Positions 36,379 to 46,233 of a DNA stretch of 64,000 nt are shown here, in pieces. Source of the stretch: Phenylobacterium sp. J426. GTDB taxonomy: Bacteria; Pseudomonadota; Alphaproteobacteria; Caulobacterales; Caulobacteraceae. A program made the position numbers and the translations under genes. The stretch's first letter is position 1, and each line of letters starts with the position of its first letter. Where the stretch lies: assembly GCF_024699945.1 (NCBI RefSeq), contig NZ_JAJOMY010000001.1, positions 186,001 through 250,000 of the forward strand, in the 5' to 3' direction. The notes under the pieces were generated by a model. It made no database searches and was not told where the DNA came from. It was given only the letters and a program-made list of their open reading frames with translations.

Positions 36379-37944
36379 CTAGCTGGTGAAGATCCAGCCG
36401 GCTGGGAGCGACGAAAGCTGCACGCCCACCAGCACAACCTGATCGCCATTGCCCATGTCGACGATGGCGTCGCCCCCTCCTGGCGGAGCGTGTACGCCGT
36501 GCCCGCCAGCACGTTCACCCGATCGCCCTCGGCCGCGTTGAAGTCGAGGATCCGGTCGATCCCCGCGCCGGAAAAGGTGTGGAAGGTGTCGGCGCCTAAG
36601 CCGCCGATGATCGTGTCCGCACCCCGGTCGCCCGCGACGAAGTCGTCGCCCTCACCCGCCGAGATGCTGTCGTTGCCCTGGCCCCCGCGGACCCAATCGT
36701 TGCCGTCGCCGCCCTCACAGGTGTCGTCGCCAAGATTGCCGTAGACCACGTCGCCGTCGGCTTCGCCGTACAGCATGTCGTTGCCTTGCCCCCCGACCAC
36801 CCAGTCTCCGGCAAGCCCGCCCCGCAGGGTGTCCTCGCCCCAGTTGCCGTGCATGTCGTCGAAGGCGTCGCCGCCGACCATGGAGTCGTTGCCGTCTTCG
36901 CCCCGGAGGAAGTTCAGCCCCGCACCGCCGCTGATCGAATCTGCCCCGGCGCCGCCCATCAGGGTGTCGCCGCCGCCCCCACCGGCAAGCGTGTCGGCCC
37001 CGGCCCCTCCGGAGAGCCGCTCCCGCGCCGCCGCCGCCGACGAGGCTGTCGTTGCCCCCGCCGCCGTCGACGAGCCCCGTGACGGTTCCCAGCTCGCCTT
37101 CGTACCGGTCGTCACCTTCCGCGAGGGTCACGTCGCCCTGGATCGACCCCGAGTTGACGAGGCGCGACGCCGCGTTCCCCATCATCACCTTGCCGATCAT
37201 AGTTCCGGCGTTCGTGAAGGTCTCGGGCTCACTGGCGCTGTTCACCTGCAGCGCGATCTCGGCATCGATCACGCCGGCGTTGATGAAGGCGCTGCTGGCC
37301 CGGGGCGAGCCCCAATAGACGCCGAGGCTCTCACGTGCCGGATCGGAAGCAATGGCTCGAATAACGCCCGAGTTGTGGAAGGTCAGCCCGACCTGGTCGA
37401 CGAGATGGACTGCCCATGCGTCCGTCTTGCCAGACACCAACAGCATGCCCTCGTTTCGGAAGGCTGCGCCGTTTGACTGGACGCCGATGGCGGCCCCGCC
37501 GCTGGAGGTGACGCTGAACTGCCCCGCGTTCAGGAAGCTCCATCCTTCCGACGCAGAGCTGAACGCACCCATCGCGGGCCCCGTGGCTTCGACGATAACC
37601 GAGCCGCGATTGACGAAGTCGATGGCCTTCGAGCTGCCGTGAAAGCCGGTCGCCGCTCCAAAATGGGCTTCCGGCCGCGTGGACGTCACCCTCAGCAGCC
37701 CGGACCCCTCCACGGTTACGACGGCGTTCGCCGGGGCCGAACTGAAGAAGCTGACGGCGATGCCCGCGATCTGAGTCTCGGCGGAGCCCGCCGAGTTCGA
37801 GACGCTGACTGAGCCGCCGATGGTCAGCACGTTCGCGGTCGCGCCGGGGGTCAGTTCGATGATGAAGCCATTTTCGTTCAGGTACTGTCGAACTTCGCCC
37901 GGCCCCAAGATCAGGCCGCCCGTCGTCACCGTCGTCGTCGCCAC
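36379..37944 (-). CDS. RTX-type calcium-binding repeat protein (two one-base indels)
   Basis: About 521 residues. Residues 1-280 are serial short beta segments around N-x-G (FVNRGSVIV, FLNAGQFSV, FRNEGMLLV, FHNSGVIRA), suggesting a beta-helix. Residues 285-440 are GGxGxDxLx nonapeptides that form calcium-bound rolls. The C-terminal 70 residues (FHTFSGAGIDRILDFNAAEGDRVNVLAG) look like a type I secretion signal. One extra C near 37022-37024 and one missing C in the run at 36473-36477 break the frame. Repairing the second gives GGDAIVDMGNGDQVVLVGV and a stop at 36379. GTG at 37944 has GGAG upstream. No type I exporter is nearby. Confidence 0.8.
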
Positions 37945-38028
37945 GCCGCAACTCCGCACAACACTCTAGGTTGTGAGGCATAGCGGAGCGGCCGTCCCAC
38001 GGCCAGCCTTATGGCAGAGCTTGGCCCC

Positions 38029-39697
38029 TTACCGGGCGAACTTCTGGAACTTGATCCGGTGCGGGATCAGGCTGTCGGCGCCGAGCCGGCGCTTCTTGTC
38101 CTCTTCGTAGGCTTCGAAGTTGCCCTCGAACCACTCAACGTGGCTGTCGCCCTCGAACGCCAGGATATGGGTGGCCAGCCGGTCGAGGAACCAGCGGTCG
38201 TGGCTGATGACCACGGCGCAGCCGGCGAACTCCTCGAGCGCCTCTTCCAGGTTCTGCAGCGTCTCGATGTCGAGGTCGTTGGTCGGTTCGTCCAGCAGGA
38301 TGACGTTGCCGCCCTCGGTCAGCGTCTTGGCCAGGTGCACCCGGTTGCGCTCACCGCCCGACAGCAGGCCGACCTTCTTCTGCTGGTCGCCGCCGCGGAA
38401 GTTGAAAGAGCCCACGTAGCTGCGGGTGTTGATCTCGCGCTTGCCCACCGCCAGGACGTCGAGGCCGCCCGAGATCTCCTGCCAGATGGTCTTGTTCGGA
38501 TCGAGCGCGTCGCGGCTCTGGTCGACGTAAGACAGCTTCACCGTCTCGCCGAGGCGGAAAGTCCCGCTGTCGGGCTGCTCCTGGCCGGTGATGATCTTGA
38601 ACAGCGTCGACTTGCCGGCGCCCGTTGGGGCCGATGACGCCGACGATGCCGTTCGGCGGCAGCTTGAACGACAGATCCTTGAACAGCACCTTGTCGCCGT
38701 AGGCCTTCGACAGATTCTCGGCCTCCAGCACCACATTGCCCAGGCGGGGGCCCGGCGGGATCTGGATGGCCGCGAAGGTCTGGGCCTGGCGGGAATTCTC
38801 CTGCTCCAGCACCATCTCCTCGTAGCGCGCCAGGCGAGCCTTGGACTTCGCCTGGCGGGCCTTGGCGCCCGAGCGCACCCACTCCAGTTCGCGGGTCATG
38901 GCGCGCTGGCGGGCCTCGCTCTCGGACTGCTCCTGCACGATGCGCTTGGTCTTCTGCTCCAGCCAGCCGGAGTAGTTGCCCTCGTAGGGGATGCCCTTGC
39001 CCCGATCGAGCTCCAGCGTCCACTTCGTCACCTGATCCAGGAAGTAGCGGTCGTGGGTCACCAGGATCACGCAGCCCGGGAAGGCTTCCAGGTGGTGCTG
39101 CAGCCAGGCGACGCTCTCGGCGTCGAGGTGGTTGGTCGGCTCGTCCAGCAGCAGCATGTCGGGCTTGCTCAGCAGCAGGCGGGCCAGCGCGACGCGGCGC
39201 TTCTCGCCGCCCGACAGCTTGTCGACCGGCCAGTCGTTCGGCGGACAGCGCAGGGCGTCCATCGCCATCTCGATGCGGCTGTCGATGTCCCACAGGTCCC
39301 CGGCGTCCAGCTTCTCCTGGAGGGCGGTCATCTCCTCCATCAGCTCGTCCGAGTAGTCCTCGCCCATCAGGGTGGCGACCTCGTTGTAGCGGTCGAAGAT
39401 CTTCTTCTCTTCGCACCACGAGATCACATTGCCCCAGACGTTCAGCTGCTCGTCCAGCTGGGGCTCCTGCTCGAGGTAGCCCATCTTCACGCCGTCGGCC
39501 GCCTTGGCCTCGCCCGAGAACTCCTTGTCGATCCCGGCCATGATCTTCAGCAGGGTCGACTTGCCCGAGCCGTTGACGCCCACGACGCCGATCTTGGCGT
39601 CGGCGTAGAACGACAGCCAGATGTTCTCGAACACCTTCTTGCCGCCGGGATAGGCCTTGGTCAGGCCCTGCATCTGGAAGATGTACTGCTGCGCCAT
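38029..39697 (-). CDS. ettA: Energy-dependent translational throttle protein EttA, ABC-F ATPase (one-base frameshift)
   Basis: About 556 residues with two ABC ATPase domains on one chain and no membrane part. It binds the ribosomal E site and gates translation by the ATP/ADP ratio. Domain 1 has [41 protein letters not shown]. Domain 2 has [21 protein letters not shown] and DEPTNDLD. The EttA-type arm lies near 100-135. [26 protein letters not shown] is the characteristic start. The second Walker A is interrupted by one surplus base in the CGCCCG at 38619-38624. Both flanks are intact. ATG at 39697. Confidence 0.92.
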
Positions 39698-39987
39698 GGG
39701 GCGTCCGCGCTCTCGCTTTGGTATGTCGGGGAAATCCGCCGGTGCAGATAGCGGTCCGGGCCTCCGGGCGCAACGTCGGCGCGGCGGCCGCAGGATGTCG
39801 GAACCGGTCTCACGCGCGCGCGTTGTGGCGGTTTGGTCGACGGTTCGTCAGGGGGGACGAGGCGGGTGCGCGCCCATCAGGACAATCCATGTCCGCCGCT
39901 CGTGGCGGCCGGGGCCGTGGGGCATCTTCCCGCTCAACCGTTGGGCGATGCCGCTCGCCTCGATCAGGCGTCAGGGTTAAGTGGGCC

Positions 39988-42390
39988 ATGGCCATCGTGA
40001 CCAAGTCCGGAATCCCGCCGCAGACCTCCGATCATCTTCTCGACGCGCTCATCGAGTATGCGGTGTACAGGCTCGACGCCGAGGGCCGCGTCGCAAGCTG
40101 GAACAAGGGGGCCGAGCGCGCGATCGGCTTTACGGCGTCCGAGATCCTGGGCCAACGCGCCGAGTGCTTCTTCACGCCTGAGGACCGCAAGGCGGGCGCG
40201 TTCCGCAACCTCCTCCGGGAGGCGGCGGCCCACGGCAGCGTCAGGACCCAGGGCTGGCGTGTGCGGAAAGACGGGGCGCCGTTCTGGTCCGAGGGCGCGC
40301 TCCACGCCGTCCGCGACGAGGCGGGCGCACTGACCGGCTACGCGGAGATCACCCGCGACATGACCGCCGAGCGGACGGCGCGCGACGACCTCATGCAGAG
40401 CGAGCGGCGGTTCCGCCTGCTGGTGGAGAGCGTCGTCGACTACGCCATCTTCATGCTCGACGTGAACGGCACGGTGACCAACTGGAACGCCGGCGCCGAA
40501 CGCATCAAGGGGTACCGCGCCGACGAGGTGGTGGGCTCGCACTTCAGCCGGTTCTACACGCCCGAGGACCGCCGCGCCGGACTGCCGGCCCGGGCGCTCG
40601 CCACCGCCAGCCGTGAAGGCCGCTTCGAGGCCGAGGGCTGGCGGATGCGCAAGGACGGGAGCCGCTTCTGGGCCCTCGTGGTCATCGACGCGGTGCACGA
40701 CGACGATGGGCAGCTCATCGGCTTCGCTAAGATCACCCGCGACATCAGCGAGCGGAAGGCCGCCGAGGATGCGCTGGCCGACAGCGAGCGGCAGTTCCGC
40801 CTGCTGGTGGCGGGCGTCGTGGACTACGCGCTCTACATGCTCGACCCCAACGGGGTGGTCGCCAACTGGAACGCCGGCGCGGCCAAGATCAAGGGCTACC
40901 GCGCCGAAGACATCGTCGGCCAGCATTTCAGCCGCTTCTACACCGAGGGCGACCGGGCCGCCGGGGTGCCCGCCCGGGCCCTCCAGGCGGCCACGGAACA
41001 GGGCCGCTACGAGGCCGAGGGCTGGCGGGTGCGCAAGGACGGCAGCCTGTTCTGGGCCAGCGTCGTCATCGATGCGATTCGCGACGAGGACGGGGCCTTG
41101 CTGGGATTCGCCAAGATCACCCGCGACATCACCGAGAAGCGCACCGCGCAGCTCGAGCTGCAGCGGGCGCACGAGCAGCTCGCGCAGGCCCAGAAGATGG
41201 AGGCCCTCGGCAAGCTCACAGGCGGCGTCGCCCACGACTTCAACAACCTGCTGATGGTCGTCGCCGGCCAGGCCCAGTTGCTGCGCAAAAGAGTGGCGGA
41301 CGACGCCCGCGCCTTGCGGGCGCTCGACGCCATCGAGGCCTCCGCCAAGCGGGGCGAGGATCTCACCCGCCACCTCCTGGCGTTCTCGCGCCGCCAGCGG
41401 CTGCAGCCGATGTCGATCTCCCTGGCCGAACGGCTCGAGGATCTGAGGGCGCTGATCGCCACCAGCCTGCCGGCCTCCATCAGCCTGGACCTTGCCCTGC
41501 CGGACGACCTCTGGCCGGTGAAGGTCGACCCCAGTGAACTGGAACTCGCCCTCCTCAACCTGGCCGTCAACGCTCGCGACGCCATGTCGACCGGCGGCGC
41601 GCTCTCGATCCGCGCCGCCAACGCCACCCTTGATCGCCGCGATGACGCCCTGAGAGGCGAGTTCGTGGCGGTGACGGTTGAGGACAACGGCACCGGCATC
41701 CCAGCCGACATCCTGCCCCGCATCTTCGACCCGTTCTTCACCACCAAGGAGGTGAGCAAGGGCACCGGCCTCGGCCTCTCCCAGGTCTACGGCTTCGCCG
41801 AGCAGAGCGGCGGTCGGGTGGAAGTGGACAGCCAGCTCGGGCGCGGCACGCGCTTCACGCTCTACCTTCCCCGGAGCGGCGGATCCGCCGAGAGCCTCCC
41901 GCAGGACGAGCCGGAGCATGTCGCCGCCAGCGCCAGGATTCTCCTCGTCGAGGATAATCCCGAAGTCGCGGAAGTGGCCGCCGCGATGCTGGAACAGCTG
42001 GGGCACGAGGTTCGCCTCGCCAGTTCGGCCGCGAAGGCGCTTGCGATGCTCGGGGAGGCAGAACCGCCGGACCTGGTGTTCAGCGACATCGTCATGGCCG
42101 GCGAAATCGACGGCCTGGGCCTTGCCCGCCAGATTCGCGAGGCGCGGCCGCAACTGCCCGTGCTGCTGGCCACCGGCTACAGCCAGGCCGCCGAGGGTCT
42201 CAGCGGCGAATTCCCGATCCTTCGCAAGCCCTATCGGCTGGCGGAGCTCAGCCGCGCCATCGGCGCCCTTCTCGGCCCGCCCGAGGGTGGCGGGGGACGA
42301 CGCGGAGGGGATCCCGCGCAGAAGGACGCCGACGGCAAGCTGGTGGACCTTGACGCGGCGCGCAGCCGTCGAGCCCGGCGGGACGCCTGA
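39988..42390 (+). CDS. Triple-PAS hybrid sensor histidine kinase with C-terminal receiver
   Basis: 800 residues, soluble. Three PAS domains (15-135, 140-260, 265-390) precede HisKA ([20 protein letters not shown]), HATPase ([41 protein letters not shown]) and a receiver domain ([40 protein letters not shown]). PAS 2 and 3 are close duplicates ([19 protein letters not shown] against [19 protein letters not shown]). No membrane segment is present, so the signal is internal, perhaps redox, light or a ligand. ATG at 39988. It is divergent from ettA. About 290 bases between the two genes show nothing recognisable. Confidence 0.9.
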   Translation: MAIVTKSGIPPQTSDHLLDALIEYAVYRLDAEGRVASWNKGAERAIGFTASEILGQRAECFFTPEDRKAGAFRNLLREAAAHGSVRTQGWRVRKDGAPFWSEGALHAVRDEAGALTGYAEITRDMTAERTARDDLMQSERRFRLLVESVVDYAIFMLDVNGTVTNWNAGAERIKGYRADEVVGSHFSRFYTPEDRRAGLPARALATASREGRFEAEGWRMRKDGSRFWALVVIDAVHDDDGQLIGFAKITRDISERKAAEDALADSERQFRLLVAGVVDYALYMLDPNGVVANWNAGAAKIKGYRAEDIVGQHFSRFYTEGDRAAGVPARALQAATEQGRYEAEGWRVRKDGSLFWASVVIDAIRDEDGALLGFAKITRDITEKRTAQLELQRAHEQLAQAQKMEALGKLTGGVAHDFNNLLMVVAGQAQLLRKRVADDARALRALDAIEASAKRGEDLTRHLLAFSRRQRLQPMSISLAERLEDLRALIATSLPASISLDLALPDDLWPVKVDPSELELALLNLAVNARDAMSTGGALSIRAANATLDRRDDALRGEFVAVTVEDNGTGIPADILPRIFDPFFTTKEVSKGTGLGLSQVYGFAEQSGGRVEVDSQLGRGTRFTLYLPRSGGSAESLPQDEPEHVAASARILLVEDNPEVAEVAAAMLEQLGHEVRLASSAAKALAMLGEAEPPDLVFSDIVMAGEIDGLGLARQIREARPQLPVLLATGYSQAAEGLSGEFPILRKPYRLAELSRAIGALLGPPEGGGGRRGGDPAQKDADGKLVDLDAARSRRARRDA

Positions 42391-42415
42391 GGTCCGATCT
42401 TGACCCTTCCGGCCG

Positions 42416-42784
42416 CTAGTTGCGGGCGGTTTGGATCGTAATGGCCCCGCGGTTGCAGGCCCGCACCTGGCCGGCGGTCAGCTCACGGCCGCGGCTCTTG
42501 TAGCTGGAGACCGGTCCCACGACGGCGGCCACCCGCTTGCACTCCTTCACGAGCCCGTCGACACCGGCGCGCCGAGCGGCGTAGCCCGAGCATTGGTCGC
42601 CTTCACAGCGCCAGGCGACGCCGTTGATGGTCGCCTCGGGCGGCGCCTGAGCCGGCGACGCCAGCGTGGCCTGCCCGCTGAACTCACCCGCCAGCGGGGG
42701 TTGGGCGGAGGCAGCCCCAGGCGCAGCCATCCCGGTGACCAGCACGGCTGCCGCGATCGCCCCAACAGTCCTGAAACTTTGCAT
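42416..42784 (-). CDS. Small exported cysteine-containing protein (CC_3452-like)
   Basis: 122 residues with signal peptide MQSFRTVGAIAAAVLVTGMAAPGAASA. The mature part has SGQATLASPAQAPPEATINGVAWRCEGDQCSGYA, LVKECKRVAAVVGPVSSYKSRGRELTAGQVRACNRGA, with four cysteines that could form two disulfides. I believe it belongs to a small secreted family frequent in Caulobacterales (CC_3452 type), function unknown; that recollection is not certain. ATG at 42784 is preferred to an upstream TTG. Its promoter region contains the twin repeats at 42806-42852, shared with the divergent tetR gene. Confidence 0.65.
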   Translation of the reverse strand: MQSFRTVGAIAAAVLVTGMAAPGAASAQPPLAGEFSGQATLASPAQAPPEATINGVAWRCEGDQCSGYAARRAGVDGLVKECKRVAAVVGPVSSYKSRGRELTAGQVRACNRGAITIQTARN

Positions 42785-42805
42785 CTTCGTGATCCTTCCA
42801 CTAGA

Positions 42806-42825
42806 AAAGAGCACGACCGGTCGCT
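42806..42825. promoter_or_regulatory. Putative TetR operator, copy 1
   Basis: AAAGAGCACGACCGGTCGCT. It is repeated with two changes at 42833-42852. The core GACCGGTC is a perfect palindrome. It lies between a tetR gene and a divergent secreted-protein gene, where the TetR protein could repress both. Confidence 0.65.
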
Positions 42826-42832
42826 AGCTCAG

Positions 42833-42852
42833 AAAGAGCACGATCGGTCACT
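42833..42852. promoter_or_regulatory. Putative TetR operator, copy 2
   Basis: AAAGAGCACGATCGGTCACT. Same sequence as the first copy except two bases, and starting exactly 27 bases later. The second copy ends 26 bases before the tetR ATG. Two equal sites on the same side of the gene suggest paired dimer binding. Confidence 0.65.
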
Positions 42853-42878
42853 TTCTGTCAAGCGGGAGGCTTGGCCGT

Positions 42879-43475
42879 ATGCGCAAAGGTGAAGCGACGA
42901 GGATCCGGATCGTGGAGGAGGCTGCTCGGCAAGCCTCCCTGCGGGGCCTCGCGGCGGTCAGCCTCGCCGACGTGGCCGAGGCGGTGGGCCTCTCCAAGAG
43001 CGGGCTGTTCAAGCACTTCGACTCGAAGGAGGCGATGGAGCTCGAGATCGTCGACTACGTGACCCTGCTGTTCACGGAGTTCGTCTGGCGCCCCGCCGAG
43101 CACCTGCCCACCGCCCGCGAACGCCTCTCCCGCATCTTCGACCTCTGGATGGACTGGGAAGACAAGAAATGGGCCCAGGGCGGCTGCCCGATCATGGCCT
43201 TCAGCGTCGAGCTCGACGACCAGCCGGGTCCCGTCCGCGACCTTCTGCAGAGGCGCCTCCAGCAATGGAAGAAGACGCTGCTGCGCCAGTTCCAGCAGCT
43301 GCGCGAGCCGCCGCTGTCCGACGTGGAGGCCCAGACCGCCTACTTCCAGATGAAGAGCTTCGCCCTTGGCCACCTCGACGCTCGGCGCATCATGGGCGAC
43401 GCAGACGCCCGTCGTTCGGCCCAGGCCGCGTTCGAGGCCCTGCTCGACCGGACCGAACGCGCGTCTCCGCCCTGA
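42879..43475 (+). CDS. TetR family transcriptional regulator
   Basis: 198 residues. The N-terminal helix-turn-helix reads TRIRIVEEAARQASLRGLAAVSLADVAEAVGLSKSGLFKHFDSKEAMELEIVD, the textbook TetR pattern. The C-terminal helical domain (60-190), with FDLWMDWEDKKWAQGGCPIMAFSVELDDQ, belongs to the group often annotated TetR_C-type with a GGCP motif. The effector is unknown. ATG at 42879 follows GCGGGAGGC. Its upstream direct repeats suggest autoregulation. It is divergent from a secreted-protein gene and 59 bases before a CsbD gene. Confidence 0.92.
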   Translation: MRKGEATRIRIVEEAARQASLRGLAAVSLADVAEAVGLSKSGLFKHFDSKEAMELEIVDYVTLLFTEFVWRPAEHLPTARERLSRIFDLWMDWEDKKWAQGGCPIMAFSVELDDQPGPVRDLLQRRLQQWKKTLLRQFQQLREPPLSDVEAQTAYFQMKSFALGHLDARRIMGDADARRSAQAAFEALLDRTERASPP

Positions 43476-43534
43476 CGGGCGGAACAATCGGCTCCTCATT
43501 TGATTGTCTCGGCACGCCAACTGAGGAGAACGAT

Positions 43535-43717
43535 ATGCACCGCGATGAAATGAAAGGCGCCGGCAAGGACATGAAGGGCGCCGTCAAGGAAGCCACCGGC
43601 CGCGCTACCGGCGACGAGCGTCTGGAAGCCGAAGGCAAGGCCGATCGCGTCGAAGGCAAGGTCCAGAAGGGCGTCGGCAACCTCAAGGAAGCCGCCCGCG
43701 ACGTGCTCAAGCACTAG
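43535..43717 (+). CDS. CsbD family stress protein
   Basis: A 60-residue hydrophilic protein of the CsbD type: KGAGKDMKGAVKEATGRATGDERLEAEGKADRVEGKVQKGVGNLKEAARDVLK. The family is induced by general stress in several bacteria and has no known activity. It is highly charged and probably helical or partly disordered. ATG at 43535 has GAGGAG eight bases upstream. Confidence 0.92.
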   Translation: MHRDEMKGAGKDMKGAVKEATGRATGDERLEAEGKADRVEGKVQKGVGNLKEAARDVLKH

Positions 43718-43771
43718 CTCCGTAGCCGCCCGGAGTTGGCGCCGACGCATTCGGCGCTATCTCCGGGGGGC

Positions 43772-44203
43772 ATGAACGCAGTCGAACATCCTCGCGGCCC
43801 CCGGATCGGTCCCGGCGTCGCCGCGGGCGTCACCGAGGCGGTGATCCGCACCCAGGTGCACACATTCTACGCGCGGGTCCGCGAGGACGAGGTGCTGGGC
43901 CCAATCTTCAACGCCGCCATCCACGACTGGGATGAGCATCTCGCCAAGCTCTGCGACTTCTGGTCCTCTGTGCTGCTGGTCACCGGCCGGTTCAAGGGCT
44001 CGCCGATGGCCGCGCACGCCCGTACCCCCGGCGTCGAGCCCGAGCACTTCCCTCGCTGGCTCGCCCTGTGGGCCGACACCGCCCGCAAGGTCTGCCGCCC
44101 CGAAGCTGCGGACCTCTTTATGGCCAAGGCCGAGATGATCGGCGAGAGCCTAAAGCTGGGCCTTGCGGTCAGCCGCGGCGAGATTCCGCCCCTCGCCCGT
44201 TAG
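43772..44203 (+). CDS. Group III truncated haemoglobin
   Basis: 143 residues with a 2-on-2 globin fold. TEAVIRTQVHTFYARVREDEVLGPIFNAAIHDWDEHLAKLCDFWSSVLLVTGRFKGSPMAAHARTPGVEPEHFPRWLALW has the B-E helix pattern and the proximal histidine region (EHFPRWL) of group III. The heme would bind O2 or NO. Roles in this group are little known and may include peroxide or NO handling. ATG at 43772. It converges tail to tail with DUF2236, which is also a heme-type protein. Confidence 0.88.
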   Translation: MNAVEHPRGPRIGPGVAAGVTEAVIRTQVHTFYARVREDEVLGPIFNAAIHDWDEHLAKLCDFWSSVLLVTGRFKGSPMAAHARTPGVEPEHFPRWLALWADTARKVCRPEAADLFMAKAEMIGESLKLGLAVSRGEIPPLAR

Positions 44204-45133
44204 CTATTCCGCCGCCATCGCCTCCGTCGGCGCCTGCCGGGCGCGCCAGGCGGCCACCAGCCGCTGCTGTTCGGCACGGCTGCGGTACAGAAGGTCGCGC
44301 GGCAGCCCAAGCCGCGCGCTGGCCTGACAGGGCGGCGAACTCGGATCCACCACCCGCTCGGCCAGCCGCCCGGCGAGTTTCAGGGCGACCCGGTCGGTGG
44401 CCCTCAGGTCCCACTCCGGTCCGAGTTGCAGGACCTGGCGGACCTCCTGGGGCAGGAGCGAGACCGAGGCCTTGGCCAGGGCGCGGTGGAACAGCTTCGG
44501 CACGCCGGGCGCGGCCTTGCCCGAGCAGATGATGTCCAGGAATTCGCCGACGATGGGGTGGGGCTCGAAGCCCGGCGCCAGGCTCTCCATCATGGCGATG
44601 AAGTGGGCCGACGAGGTCAGAGGCGTCTGCACGCCGTATAGCCGGGCGATCGGCTCACCCTCGCGGTAGAAGGCGTCGAACTCTGCGGGCGTCAGCGGCG
44701 CCACGAAACGGTGATAGGCGTTGACGAAGCCGAAGCCGGCGGTGGCGTGCACCCAGTCCAGCAGCTCGGGGTCCAGCGCCCTGTAGGCCCGCCCGCCCGG
44801 CGTCTCGCCGCTCACCTGGGCGTGCATGTTGGTGACGCCCTGGATCACCCGCCGGGCCGCCGCCTGCGGGCCATAGACCCCGACCATCGCCGCCATGCCG
44901 GTGCGGCGCGAGCGGCCGATGGGATCGGCCTTGTAGGTGGAGTGGTCCCACACACCCGAACGGATCCGCGGCTCCGCGAACTCCAGCAGAACCGCCGCCA
45001 CCCCGCCGACGCCCAGCGCGATCGGGTTCTTGAACACTCGCCAGGAGATGGAGTCGGGTTCGAGATAGGCCGCAGCGCCCTTCGGCGAAGCGAAGTCGAC
45101 CTTCCAGCCCATGTATGAGGCGATTTCGGTCAT
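44204..45133 (-). CDS. DUF2236 (MpaB-type oxygenase) protein
   Basis: 309 residues. The pattern ISWRVFKNPIALGVGGVAAVLLEFAEPRIRSGVWDHSTYKADPIGRSRRTGMAAMVGVYGP, then VHATAGFGFVNAYHRFVAPLTPAEFDAFYREGEPIARLYG is that of DUF2236, recently classed as MpaB-type b-heme oxygenases. The substrate is not known. ATG at 45133. The stop directly abuts the truncated haemoglobin stop (positions 44203 and 44204). It is the last gene of its strand cluster. Confidence 0.85.
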   Translation of the reverse strand: MTEIASYMGWKVDFASPKGAAAYLEPDSISWRVFKNPIALGVGGVAAVLLEFAEPRIRSGVWDHSTYKADPIGRSRRTGMAAMVGVYGPQAAARRVIQGVTNMHAQVSGETPGGRAYRALDPELLDWVHATAGFGFVNAYHRFVAPLTPAEFDAFYREGEPIARLYGVQTPLTSSAHFIAMMESLAPGFEPHPIVGEFLDIICSGKAAPGVPKLFHRALAKASVSLLPQEVRQVLQLGPEWDLRATDRVALKLAGRLAERVVDPSSPPCQASARLGLPRDLLYRSRAEQQRLVAAWRARQAPTEAMAAE

Positions 45134-45204
45134 GGGGGCAGCTCACGTGACATGCGCCCATCCTACACCGCTCGCAGATTGACGTTCAGTCAGGCGTGCG
45201 CCCT

Positions 45205-46233
45205 TCAGCGCCCGTAGATGCGGTCCAGCACACGAGCCACGTCCACCAGCCGCTCGGCCGCCGGGTCGTAGCGCTGCCCCTCGGCCATCCGCCGCGCCCA
45301 GTCCGCCGCCGCGCGGCCGCCCCAGGCGTCCGGCGGCTCGGCCAGGCTTTCGCGCGTGGTGCCGCGGTAGCGATCGGCGGTGAAGTCGTAGAACGAGCCG
45401 TCGCAATTCTTCAGCGCCGTCCCGCCGTCCGTGCCGTAGAAGCCGGCCTGGATGATGGCGTCGGTCCCGGCCTGCAGCCGCCACGAACACGCCAGCCGCA
45501 CCACAGCGCCGCCCGCCAGCCGCAGCCGGCACTCGGCATAATCTTCGACGGTGTCGGTCCGTCCGGCCAGCGGCGCGGCGCCGGCGTAGAGGTCGGCCCG
45601 CACGTCCTCCACCTCGGGGAAGTCCAGCGCCCAAAGCGCCAGGTCCACCAGGTGGACGCCGAGGTCCATCACGCAGCCGCCGCCTGACAGCTCAGGGTCG
45701 TAGAACCACGGCTTGTCCGGTCCGTAGGCGTTGTGGAAGACGAGGTCGGCGGCGAACACCCGGCCGATCTCGCCAGCCCTCAAGATTTCGCGGATCCGCC
45801 GCATCCCTTCCGTGAACCGGTACGAGAAGTCGACGCCCAGCAGCCGGTCGGCCTGGCGCGCGGCGGCGACCACGCAGGCCGCCTCCTCCGCCGTGCGGCC
45901 CAGCGGCTTCTGGCAGAACACCGCCACGCCCGCATCGAGGGCCTGGATCGCCTGCGCCGCGTGCATCGCGCTGGGCGTGGCGATCACCAACCCGTCGACC
46001 TCCACGGCCAGCAGCCCGTCCAGATCGCCGACGACCTGCGCTCCGGGCGCGATCTTTGCGGCCTCCTGCGTCATCTCGGCCGAAGGGTCGGCGATCGCCG
46101 CCACCTCGATCAGGCCGGTGTCGGCCATCGCCTGCATCCGGTGACGGCCGATCCAGCCCACGCCCAGGAAGCCGATCCGCGGCCGCGTGGTCGCGGCGGG
46201 CTTGAGCCGCAGCGTCTCGAGGAGCTCGCTCAC
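45205..46233 (-). CDS. Gfo/Idh/MocA family NAD(P)-dependent oxidoreductase
   Basis: 342 residues. A Rossmann domain (PRIGFLGVGWIGRHRMQAM) binds the cofactor. The EKP-type motif is altered here to VFCQKPLGRT, with lysine and proline kept. The C-terminal alpha/beta domain carries GGGCVMDLGVHLVDLALWALDF, with the usual D-x-G-x-H. The typical substrates are cyclic sugars or inositols. GTG at 46233 overlaps the preceding dehydrogenase stop (GTGA), so both enzymes are co-translated and may act in one pathway. The sugar is unknown. Confidence 0.88.
   Translation of the reverse strand: MSELLETLRLKPAATTRPRIGFLGVGWIGRHRMQAMADTGLIEVAAIADPSAEMTQEAAKIAPGAQVVGDLDGLLAVEVDGLVIATPSAMHAAQAIQALDAGVAVFCQKPLGRTAEEAACVVAAARQADRLLGVDFSYRFTEGMRRIREILRAGEIGRVFAADLVFHNAYGPDKPWFYDPELSGGGCVMDLGVHLVDLALWALDFPEVEDVRADLYAGAAPLAGRTDTVEDYAECRLRLAGGAVVRLACSWRLQAGTDAIIQAGFYGTDGGTALKNCDGSFYDFTADRYRGTTRESLAEPPDAWGGRAAADWARRMAEGQRYDPAAERLVDVARVLDRIYGR

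Noticed and set aside
39964-42153. A 729-codon minus-strand open frame opposite the hybrid kinase
   Set aside because: The plus strand encodes PAS, HisKA, HATPase and receiver motifs along its whole length; the antisense frame shows none.
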